Origin: Panulirus ornatus
Taxonomy: Eukaryota > Arthropoda > Malacostraca > Decapoda > Palinuridae
NCBI RefSeq assembly: GCF_036320965.1
Contig: NC_092226.1
Location: forward strand, 17,090,502-17,154,501
Direction of reading: 5' to 3'
Length of the DNA: 64,000 nucleotides
The notes under the pieces are model-generated. The model saw only the letters and a list, made by a program, of their open reading frames with translations. It did not search any database and was not told the DNA's origin. The position numbers and the translations under genes are program-made. This document shows positions 9,445 to 18,620 of this stretch, in pieces (within the stretch, counting starts at the first letter, position 1; every line of letters starts with the position of its first letter).

Positions 9445-11277
9445 TCACGGTTCGCCATGAAGTTCACCCTTAGACTTCTGTCTTTCGGCTTCGTTTTGAA
9501 ATTGATCGTCAGACTTGTGTCGTCCAACTTGGTTGTCACTATTGTGGGATGTAGTTGTTGGGCGTCGTAAGTTGTTGTACTGGTGACGATTTTCTCTGGG
9601 TCTTATGAGCCTATGTATATGAGCCACTGCCCTGTCCACGTCTCGCTCCCATCCGAGTACATGTATTTCCTTATACACTTCTCGTTTGTTAGGGACGTAG
9701 ATGTCGACACAATGTTTCTTCCTAATACCGTCGACTATTTTGCCACCCCTGCCGATGATCCTGCTATGCAGTTTCTCATCAATAGGCAGCATATCCAGTA
9801 CATGACCGGATGGCCACAATCTGGAGGGACGGTCCCGGTAGCTGACATTGGACACCAGAGAGAAAAGGTCTACTTCAGTAGGTTGATACAGCTGGAGTTC
9901 TTGCTGTATGTCGAGGCAGGCGTGAGTGACTGGTTCACGATCACCTGTTACCACTATATAGTTCTTATCATCACCGGGGAACGTAATGTTGACTTTGTGG
10001 CAGTCCTGTATGGCTGGAACGTTGATCTTAAGGTACTCATGTTCTGCAAGTGGCACCTCCATCCATTCTGTCCACCTTCTCTGTCGAGATGGGACAGGCT
10101 TACGTTCCTTGGGTGATGGGACAGGTTTCTTTTCCTTGGGAACCCTGGTTGATGGGACAGGCTTCTTTTCCTTGGGACCCTTGGGTGGGACAGGCTGCCG
10201 TTCCTTAGGTGATGGGACAGGCTGCCGTTCCTTACGTGATGGGACAGGCTGCTGTTCCTTACGTGATGGGACAGGCTGCCGTTCCTTAGGAACCCTAGTT
10301 GATGGGACAGGTTTCTTTTCCTTGGGACCCTTGGGTGGGACAGGCTGCCGTTCCTTAGGTGATGGGACAGGCTGCCGTTCCTTAGGTGATGGGACAGGCT
10401 GCCGTTCCTTAGGAACCCTAGTTGATGGGACAGGTTTCTTTTCCTTGGGACCCTTGGGTGGGACAGGCTACCGTTCCTTAGGTGATGGGACAGGCTGCCG
10501 TTCCTTAGGTGATGGGACAGGCTGCCGTTCCTTACGTGATGGGACAGGTTTCTTTTCCTTGGGACCCTTGGGTGGGACAGGCTGCTGTTCCTTGGGACCC
10601 TTGGGTGGGACAGGCTGCTGTTCCTTGGGGCCCTTGGGTGGGACAGGCTGCTGTTCCTTGGGTGATGGGACAGGCTTCTTTTCCCTGGGAACCTTGGGTG
10701 GGACAGGCTGCCGTTCCTTGGGTGATGGGACAGGCTGCTGTTCCTTGGGTGATGGGACAGGCTGCTGTTCCTTGGGTGATGGGACAGGCTTCCTTTCCTT
10801 GGGAACCTTGGGTGATGGGTCAGGCTGCCGTTCCTTGGGTGATGGGTCAGGCTGCCGTTCCTTGGGTGATGGGACAGGCTGCCGTTCCTTGGGTGATGGG
10901 ACAGGCCTTTGTTTCTTGGGCGGTTGTACAGCCTCTCTAGTCACCTGCTGGACTGGGAGAGGTGCAACAGTTGCCCTAACCTTCCTTACCAAGAAGGCCA
11001 TCACCCAGCATGCCATATGCTTCACCAGTGCCATTTGAGCACAAAGGTAAATGCCGGCGTAAACGACCACCGCCACACTCAGGAAGAAGCTGACCAAGAG
11101 CTGCAGGATGAGGGTCATGGTCTTGGGCTCCTCCACAGGCTGGGACACCAGGTCCTCAAGGATCCGCACGTTCTTGAAGAGACGGTGAAGACGCCATACG
11201 TCACCCAGGGTCGGGGTGGAGACGTGTGATGCCGCCTCCACCGGTGAGGCGAAGTCCTTCACCTTCACCAGACCCAA
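9445..11277 (-). pseudogene. Left copy of membrane-anchored KH-repeat protein gene, with a premature stop
   Basis: This is the mirror copy of the 18621-20630 gene. Reading from 11277 leftward it encodes the same N-terminal region, membrane segment and start of the PVPSPKERQ repeat. It then meets TAG at 10468-10470, where the repeat consensus has CAG (Gln): a single C-to-T change. The same frame reopens at once and stays open through the KH region to the stop at 9445, so no frameshift is present. The stretch from the Met at 10062 to 9445 (205 residues) is the same as the right copy wherever I compared them. Without the stop it would be 610 residues, 59 fewer than the right copy, because of fewer repeat units. 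A truncated 269-residue repeat protein could still be made. Read with the right copy, the damage post-dates the duplication. Confidence 0.8.
10091..10915 (-). repeat. Coding minisatellite in left KH gene copy
   Basis: Tandem in-frame units of 27, 33 and 36 bp encode PVPSPKERQ, PVPPKGPKEQQ and PVPSTRVPKERQ types. All units are multiples of three, so copy-number changes keep the frame. The order and number of units differ from the right arm. Confidence 0.9.
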
Positions 11278-11772
11278 GAGAGGGAGTTTGAGGGCGTACG
11301 TGTGTGTGTGTCTTTCCTCCAGGATAGAGAGTAGCTTCCTCTGCTACCTGACGAAGACGTTGGACAGGAACCAGGGTACGATCACGCTCACGACCACGAG
11401 GCACACAACCACCAAGATGCTACAGTAGATTCTATATTTATTCATGTTATATTTATTTATTTTCATTTCAAATAATAAATTGTGTTTCTACTAAGACGGA
11501 AGATACGACATTTGTTAAGAAAGAGAATATGATGGTTGACGAACCCGGAACTGCAGGGTGGCGGCGGCGGAGGAGGAGGAGGTGATGATAGGTCTTTGTC
11601 CACCTTCAGGAGTGTGTTAGAGAAGATCATCATGACTATACCCTGTTCACTCAGATCTGATAGCTGGGACATAGAAACTTTGTAGTTAAGATGCCTGATT
11701 GGCTCATGCAACACCCAGGGAACGAGGTAAATCTACCATATTTCTTAAACACATATATATTCATAATTTTAA
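11278..11772 (-). promoter_or_regulatory. Upstream region of the left KH gene copy
   Basis: This is the mirror of 18127-18620. It includes an in-frame ATG at 11445 (minus), a hydrophobic 33-residue stretch, and the shared TAG stop at 11344-11346. Farther upstream there is a GC-rich (gcggcggagg)-type tract near 11568-11583. It should contain the leader and promoter, but I see no element that I can name with confidence. The 83-codon frame 11463-11714 differs from its mirror copy at several residues and is probably not a gene. Confidence 0.4.
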
Positions 11773-13530
11773 AGGCAAGTGTTATGAGAGCAGCTGAGTG
11801 AGTGAGTTAGCAGAATTGATGCACGAGACCGGGTTATAGTGATGGGTGATTTGAATGCAAAGGTGAGTAATGTGGCAGTTGAGGGAATAATTGGTGTACA
11901 TGGGATGTTCAGTGTTGTAAATGGAAATGATGAAGAGCTTGTAGATATGTGTGCTGAAGAAGGACCGGTGATTGGGAACTCCTGGTTCAAAAAGAGAGAT
12001 ATACTTAAGTATACGTATGTAAATAGGAGAGATGGCCAGAGAGCGTTATTGGATTACGTGTTAATTGATAGGCACGTGAAAGTGAGACTTTTGAATGTTA
12101 ATGTGCTGAGAGATGAAACGGGAGGGATGTCTGATCATTATCTTGTGGAGGCGAAGGTGAAGATTTGTGGAGGTTTTCAGAAAAGAAGAGAGAATGTTGG
12201 GGTGGAGAAAGTGATGAGAGTAAGTGAGCTTGGGAAGGAGACTTATGTGAGGAAGTACCAGGAGAGACTGAGTAAAGAATTGAAAAAGGTGAGAGCAAAG
12301 GATGTAAGGGGAGTGGGGGAGGAATGAGATGTATTTAGGGAAGCAGTGATGGCTTGCGCAAAAGATGCTTGTGGCATGAGAAGCGTGGGAGGTGGGCAGA
12401 TTAGAAAGGGTTTTGAGTGGTTGGATGAAGAAGTAAGATTATTAATGAAAGAGAAGAGAGAGGCATTTGGACGATTCTTGTAGGGAAATAGTGCAAATGG
12501 CTGGGAGATGTATATAAGAAAGAGGCAGGAGGTCAAGAGAAAGGTGCAAGAGGTGAAAAAGAGGGCAAATGAGAGTTGGGGTGAGAGAGTATCATTAAAT
12601 TTTAGGGAGAATAAAAAGATGTTTTAGAAGGGGTAACTAAAGTGCGTAAGACAAGAGAACAAATGAAAATATCGGTGAAGGGGGCCAATGGGGAGGTAGT
12701 AACAAGTAGTGGTGATGTGAGAAGTATATGGAATGAGTATTTTGAAGATTTGTTGAATGTGTTAGATGACAGAGTGGCAGATATAGGGTGTTTTGGTCGA
12801 GGTGGTGTGCGAAGTGAGTGTTAGGGAGAATGATTTGGTAAACAGAGAAGAGGTGGTGAAAGCTTTGCGTTAGATGAAAGCCGGTAAGGCGGTAAGTTTA
12901 GATGGTATTGCAATGGAATTTATCAAAAAAGGGGGTGACTGTGTTGTTGACTGGTTGGTAAGGATATTTAATGTATGTATGGCTCATGGTGAAGTGCCTG
13001 AGGATTGGCGGAATGCATGTATAGTGCCATTGTCCAAAGGCAAAGGGGATAAAAGTGAGTGCTCAAATTACTGAGGTATAAGTTTGTTGAGTATTCCTGG
13101 GAAATTATATGGGAGGGTACTAATTGAGAGGGTGAAGACATGTACAGAGCATCAGATAGGGGAAGAGCAGTGTGGTTTCAGAAGTGGTAGAGGATGTGTG
13201 GATCAGGTGTTTGCTTTGAAGAATGTATGTGAGAAATACTTAGAAAAACAAATGGATTTGTATGTAGCTTTTATGGATCTGGGGAAGGCATATGATAGAG
13301 TTGCTAGAGATGCTCTGTGGAAGGTTTTGAGGATATGTGGTTTGGGAGGCAAGTTGCTAGAAGCAGTGAAAGGTTTTAATCGAGGATGTAAGGCATGTAT
13401 ACGAGTAGCAAGAGAGGAAAGTGATTGGTTCTCAGTGAATGTCGGTTTGCGGCAGGGTTGCATGATGTCACCATGGTTGTTTAGTTTGTTTATGGATGGG
13501 ATTGTTAGGGAGGTAAATGCATGAATTTTG
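11773..13530 (+). mobile_element. Decayed RTE LINE in left palindrome arm (endonuclease to mid-RT)
   Basis: The element reads plus, away from the KH gene. It begins inside the endonuclease at a ggcaagtgttatgagagcag word. It shows VIVMGDLNAKVSNVAVEGI-type endonuclease sequence, a YEVDVIDRHV-like catalytic region (LLDYVLIDRHVK) and SDHYLVEAKVK. It then runs through the linker into RT as far as GLRQGCMMSPWLFSLFMDG and REVNA. Several in-frame stops break it (for example at 12325, 12481, 12826, 12871 and 13072). At about 13530 it jumps back to endonuclease sequence (see the next element). Confidence 0.8.
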
Positions 13531-14775
13531 GAGAGATCATGAGAGGCAAGTGTTTTGGGAGCAGCTGAGTGAGTGTGTTAGCAGCTTTGATGCACGGGAC
13601 CGGGTTATAGTGATGGGTGATTTGAATGCAAAGGTGAGTAATGTGGCAGTTGAGGGAATAATTGGTATACATGGGATGTTCAGTGTTGTAAATGGAAATG
13701 GTGAAGAGCGTGTAGATATGTGTGCTGAAAAAGGACCGGTGATTGGTAACAACTGGTTCAAAAAGAGAGATATACTTAAGTATACGTATGTAAATAGGAG
13801 AGATGGCCAGAAAGCGTTATTGGATTGCGTGTTAATTGATAGGGACGTGAAAGAGAGACTTTTGGATGTTAATGTGCTGAGAGGTGAAACTGGAGGGATG
13901 TCTGATCATTATCTTGTGGAGGCGAAGGTGAAGATTTGAAGAGGTTTTCAGAAAAGAAGAGAGAATGTTGGGGTGGAGAAAGTGATGAGAGTAAGTGAGC
14001 TTGGGAAGGAGACTTATGTGAGGAAGTACCAGGAGAGACTGAGTGCAGAATTGAAAAAGGTGAGAGCAAAGGATGTAAGGGGAGTGGGGGAGGAATGAGA
14101 TGTATTTAGGGAAGCAGTGATGGCTTGCGCAAAAGATGCTTGTGGCATGAGAAGCGTGGGAGGTGGGCAGATTAGAAAGCGTAGCGAGTGGTGGGATGAA
14201 GAAGTAAGATTATTAGTGAAAGAGAAGGACGATTCTTGTAGGGAGATAGTGTAAATGGCTGGGAGATGTATCGAAGAAAGATTGAGAAGGTCAAGAGAAA
14301 GGCACAAGAGGTGAAAAAGAGGGCAAATAAGAGTTGGGGAGAATAAAAAGGTGCTTTGCAAGGAGGTAAAGAAAGTGAGTAAGACAACAGAACAAATGGA
14401 ACATCAGCGAAGGGGGCTAATGGGGAGGTAATAACAAGTAGTGGTGATGTGAGTAGATGGAGTTAGTATTTTGAAGGTTTCTTGAATGTGTTAGATGACA
14501 GAGTGGCAGATACAGGGTAGGTCTTGGTCGAGGTGGTGTGCGTAGGGAGAGGGTTAGGGAGAATGATTAGGTAAACATAGAAGAGGTAGTGAAAGCTTTG
14601 CGGAAGATGAAAGCCAGCAAGGTCGCGGGTTTTGATGGTATTGCAGTGTAATTTATTAAAAAAGGGGGTGACTGTGTTGTTGACTGGTTGGTAAGGATAT
14701 TTCATGTATGTATGGCTCATGGTGAAGTGCTAGAGGATTGGTGCAATGCATGCATAGTGCCATTGTACAAAGCAC
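13517..14775 (+). mobile_element. Second RTE copy joined in tandem; endonuclease to early RT
   Basis: Directly after the RT phrase REVNA, the sequence reads ILERS-like codons and then HERQVFWEQLSEC, which belongs to the endonuclease. The endonuclease follows again (MGDLNAKVSNVAVEGI, 13613 onward), then the linker and early RT, up to a cattgtacaaagcac word near 14770. There are multiple stops and deletions. Only the first 107 bp of this second copy (to 13637) is shared with the other arm; the rest is the unique palindrome spacer. Confidence 0.75.
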
Positions 14776-14808
14776 TATTTTTTCATGCGGAATGAGAATA
14801 TTGGGTTG

Positions 14809-14887
<79 letters not shown>

Positions 14888-14990
14888 GAGGTAGCGCAAG
14901 GAAACAGATGGAACAATGGCCCAGCCCACCCACATACACATGTATATACATACACATCCACACACGCACATATACATACTTATTCATTTT

Positions 14991-15061
<71 letters not shown>

Positions 15062-15113
15062 GTACAAAATTCACACTTCCTACCTTTATTCATTTCCGTC
15101 GCCACCCCGCCAC
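14776..15113. repeat. Two long (AT)n tracts flanking an RTE 3' tail piece
   Basis: (AT)n occupies about 14809-14884 and (TA)n about 14995-15055. Between them, 14885-14990, is a fragment of the RTE 3' UTR: cgaggtagcgcaaggaaaca, ggcccagcccacccacatac, and an acacacgcacatatacat tail. The AT runs give long fake YIYIYI reading frames on both strands. This is near the centre of the palindrome spacer. Confidence 0.85.
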
Positions 15114-16258
15114 ACATGAAATGACAACCTCCTCCCCCCACACGTGCGCGAGGTAGCGCTAGGAAAGGTCAACAAAGGCCACATTCCTTCACACTCAGTC
15201 GCTAGCTGTCATGTATAATGCATCGAAACCACAGCTCCCTTTCCACATCCAGGCCCCACAAACTTTCCACATGCTTCACATGCCCTGGTTCAATCCACTG
15301 GTAGCACGTCGACCCCGATGTACTACATCGTTCCAATTCACTCTATTCCTTGCACGCCTTTCATCCTCCTGCATGTTCAGGCCCCGAGCCCTAAAAACCT
15401 TCTTCACTCCATCCTACCACCTCCAATTTGGTCTCCCTCTTCTCCTCGTTCCCTCCACCTCTGATACATATATCCTCTTTGTCAATCTTTCCTCACTCAT
15501 TCTCTCCATGTGACCAAACCATTTCAACACACCCTCTTCTGCTCTCTCAACCACACTCTTTATTACCACACTTACCCTTTCATTACTTACTCGATCTAAC
15601 CACCTTAAACATCTCATTTCCAACACATCCACCCTCCTTCGCACAACCCTATCTATAGCCCACGCCTGGAAACCATATAACATTGTTGGAATCACTATTC
15701 CTTCAAACATACCCATTTTTGCTTTCCGAGATAATGTTCTCCCATTCCACACATTTTTCAACGCTCCCAGAACTTTCGCCCCCTCCACCACCCTGTGACT
15801 CACTTCCGCTTCCATGGTTCCATCCGCTGACAAATCCACTCCCACATATCTAAAACACTTCACTTACTCCAAATTTCTCCATTCAAACTTACCTTCCAGT
15901 TGACTTGTCCCTCAACCCTACTGTACCTAATAACCTTGCTCTTTTTCACATTTATTCTTAGCTTTCTTCTTTCACACACTTTACCAAACTCAGTCACCAG
16001 ATTCTGCAGTTTCTCACTCGAATCAGCCACCAGCGCTGTATCATCAGCGAACAACAGCTGATTCACTTCCCAAGCCCTCTCGTTCACAACAGACTGCATA
16101 CTTGCCCCTCTCTCCAAAATTCATGCATTTACCTCCCTAAGAATCCCACCCATAAACAAACTAAACAACCATGGTGACATCATGCAACCCTGCCGCAAAC
16201 CGACATTCACTGAGAACCAATCACTTTCCTCTCTTGCTACTCGTATACATGCCTTACA
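15114..16258 (-). mobile_element. Decayed RTE LINE, 3' UTR and C-terminal RT part
   Basis: On the minus strand the region from 16258 down to about 15414 encodes RT from the GLRQGCMMSP block through LLFADDTALVADSSEKL (near 16060-16020), YVGVDLSADGTMEAEV and WFGHMERMSEERLTKR. The 3' UTR follows (15400-15120). Short indels and stops split it (for example around 15862). It belongs to the unique spacer but continues the reading direction of the right-arm RTE, of which it is the downstream part. Confidence 0.8.
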
Positions 16259-16510
16259 TCACCTTTGCATTCAAATCACCCATCACTATAACCCGGTCCC
16301 GTGCATCAAAGCTGCTAACACACTCACTCAGCTGCTTCCAAAACACTTGCCTCTCATGATCTCTCCAAAATTCATGCATTTACCTCCCTAACAATCCCAT
16401 CCATAAACAAACTAAACAACCATGGTGACATCATGCAACCCTGCCGCAAACCGACATTCACTGAGAACCAATCACTTTCCTCTCTTGCTACTCGTATACA
16501 TGCCTTACAT
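16131..16510. repeat. 130-bp direct repeat of RT sequence around an endonuclease insert
   Basis: The text acctccctaa...catgccttacatc occurs at about 16131-16260 and again at 16381-16510. Between them are about 120 bp of endonuclease-derived sequence (acctttgcattcaaatcacc to ttcatgcattt). The duplication places RT, a slice of endonuclease and RT again in a row, exactly at the inner edge of the right arm. Confidence 0.85.
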
Positions 16511-18126
16511 CCTCGATTAAAACCTTTCACTGCTTCTAGCAACTTGCCTCCCAAACCACATATCCTCAAAACCTTCCACAGAGCATCTCTAGCAACTCTA
16601 TCATATGCCTTCCCCAGATCCATAAAAGCTACATACAAATCCATTTGTTTTTCTAAGTATTTCTCACATACATTCTTCAAAGCAAACACCTGATCCACAC
16701 ATCCTCTACCTCTTCTGAAACCACACTGCCCTTCCCCTATCTGATGCTCTGTACATGCCTTCACCCTCTCAATTAGTACCCTCCCATATAATTTCCCAGG
16801 AATACTCAACAAACTTATACCTCAGTAATTTGAGCACTCACTTTTATCCCCTTTGCCTTTGGACAATGGCACTATACATGCATTCCGCCAATCCTCAGGC
16901 ACTTCACCATGAGCCATACATACATTAAATATCCTTACCAACCAGTCAACAACACAGTCACCCCCTTTTTTGATAAATTCCATTGCAATACCATCTAAAC
17001 CTACCGCCTTACCGGCTTTCATCTAACGCAAAGCTTTCACTATCTCTTCTCTGTTTACCAAATCATTCTCCCTAACACTCTCACTTCGCACACCACCTCG
17101 ACCAAAACACCCTATATCTGCCACTCTATCATCTAACACATTCAACAAATCTTCAAAATACTCATTCCATATACTTCTCACATCACCACTACTTGTTACT
17201 ACCTCCCCATTGGCCCCCTTCACCGATATTTTCGTTTGTTCTCTTGTCTTACGCACTTTAGTTACCCCTTCTAAAACATCTTTTTATTCTCCCTAAAATT
17301 TAATGATACTCTCTCACCCCAACTCTCATTTGCCCTCTTTTTCACCTCTTGCACCTTTCTCTTGACCTCCTGCCTCTTTCTTATATACATCTCCCAGCCA
17401 TTTGCACTATTTCCCTACAAGAATCGTCCAAATGCCTCTCTCTTCTCTTTCATTAATAATCTTACTTCTTCATCCCACCACTCACAACCCTTTCTAATCT
17501 GCCCACCTCCCACGCTTCTCATGCCACAAGCATCTTTTGCGCAAGCCATCACTGCTTCCCTAAATACATCTCATTCCTCCCCCACTCCCCTTACATCCTT
17601 TGCTCTCACCTTTTTCAATTCTGCACTCAGTCTCTCCTGGTACTTCCTCACTTAAGTCTCCTTCCCAAGCTCACTTACTCTCATCACTTTCTCCACCCCA
17701 ACATTCTCTCTTCTTTTCTGAAAACCTCTGCAAATCTTCACCTTCGCCTCCACAAGATAATGATCAGACATCCCTCCCGTTTCATCTCTCAGCACATTAA
17801 CTTTCAAAAGAGTCACTTTCACGTGCCTATCAATTAACACGTAATCCAATAACGCTCTCTGGCCATCTCTCCTATTTACATACGTATACTTAAGTATATC
17901 TCTCTTTTTGAGCCAGGAGTTCCCAATCACCTGTCCTTCTTCAGCACACATATCTACAAGCTCTTCATCATTTCCATTTACAACACTGAACATCCCATGA
18001 ACACCAATTATTCCCTCAACTGCCACATTACTCACCTTTGCATTCAAATCACCCATCACTATAACCCGGTCTCGTGCATCAATTCTGCTAACTCACTCAC
18101 TCAGCTGCTCTCATAACACTTGCCTT
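16366..18126 (-). mobile_element. Decayed RTE LINE in right palindrome arm (endonuclease to mid-RT)
   Basis: Mirror copy of 11773-13530. On the minus strand it begins at 18126 inside the endonuclease (VIVMGDLNAKVSNVAVEGI from about 18059), continues through LDYVLIDRHVK and SDHYLVEAKVK, and then RT to GLRQGCMMSPWLFSLFMDG (16372-16812). It shares most stop codons with the left arm, for example the one after KGDKSECSNY, showing that the LINE was already dead before duplication. Confidence 0.8.
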
Positions 18127-18620
18127 TAAAATTATGAATATATCTGTGTTTAAGAAATATGGTAGATTTACCTCGTTCCCTGGGTGTTGCATGAGCCAAT
18201 CAGCCATCTTAACTACAACGTTTCTATGTCCCAGCTATCAGATCTGAGTGAACAGGGTATAGTCATGATGATCTTCTCTAACCCACTCCTGAAGGTGGAC
18301 AAAGACCTATCATCACCTCCTCCTCCTCCGCCGCCGCCACCCTGCAGTTCCGGGTTCGTCAACCATCATATTCTCTTTCTTAACAAATGTCGTATCTTCC
18401 GTCTTAGTAGAAACACAATTTATTATTTGAAATGAAAATAAATAAATATAACATGAATAAATATAGAATCTACTGTAGCATCTTGGTGGTTGTGTGCCTC
18501 GTGGTCGTGAGCGTGATCGTACCCTGGTTCCTGTCCAACGTCTTCGTCAGGTAGCAGAGGAAGCTACTCTCTATCCTGGAGGAAAGACACACACACACGT
18601 ACGCCCTCAAACTCCCTCTC
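18127..18620 (+). promoter_or_regulatory. Upstream region and possible N-terminal exon of the KH gene
   Basis: This is the interval between the RTE boundary and the KH ORF. An ATG at 18453 is in frame with the main ORF and encodes 33 residues with a strongly hydrophobic run (CSILVVVCLVVVSVIVPW). TAG at 18552-18554 follows, then the frame is open into the ORF (QRKLLSILEERHTHTY...). The sequence at the stop, cttcgtcag|gtagcag, also fits a splice donor, so an intron here is possible, although the frame stays protein-like through it. The same arrangement is in the other arm. Farther upstream lies a cctcctcctccgccgccgcc tract near 18318-18340. No clear TATA box was identified. Confidence 0.4.

Larger units (their letters stand above)
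9095..13637 (+). repeat. Left arm of the large imperfect palindrome (4.5 kb)
   Basis: The reverse complement of this arm matches 16259-20980. The outer edge is clear: ctattaatgtttatatacac at 9095 pairs with the complement of gtgtatgtaaacattaatag ending at 20980, and sequence diverges beyond. The inner edge is at the word tttgaatgcaaaggtga ending 13637, paired with tcacctttgcattcaaa from 16259. The arm contains, from outside in, the 3' flank, the KH gene copy (minus), its upstream region and an RTE LINE fragment (plus). The arms differ by scattered substitutions and by repeat copy number in the KH gene (this arm is about 180 bp shorter). Confidence 0.93.

Noticed and set aside
9986..11038. 350-codon plus-strand frame (GDGTGCRSLG repeats), with a 409-codon mirror at 18860-20089 minus
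   Set aside because: They are antisense shadows of the coding minisatellite in the KH gene; its unit length is a multiple of three and lacks stops on the other strand.
14656..15156. YIYIYI-rich frames around the AT tracts
   Set aside because: Translation of (AT)n microsatellites; similar frames at 41.7, 47.0, 50.6 and 60.8 kb were dropped for the same reason.
18184..18435. 83-codon proline-rich frame, mirrored at 11463-11714
   Set aside because: The mirror copies differ at several residues over a short length, the poly-Pro part is a CCT/CCG tract, and it lies where the KH gene leader is expected.
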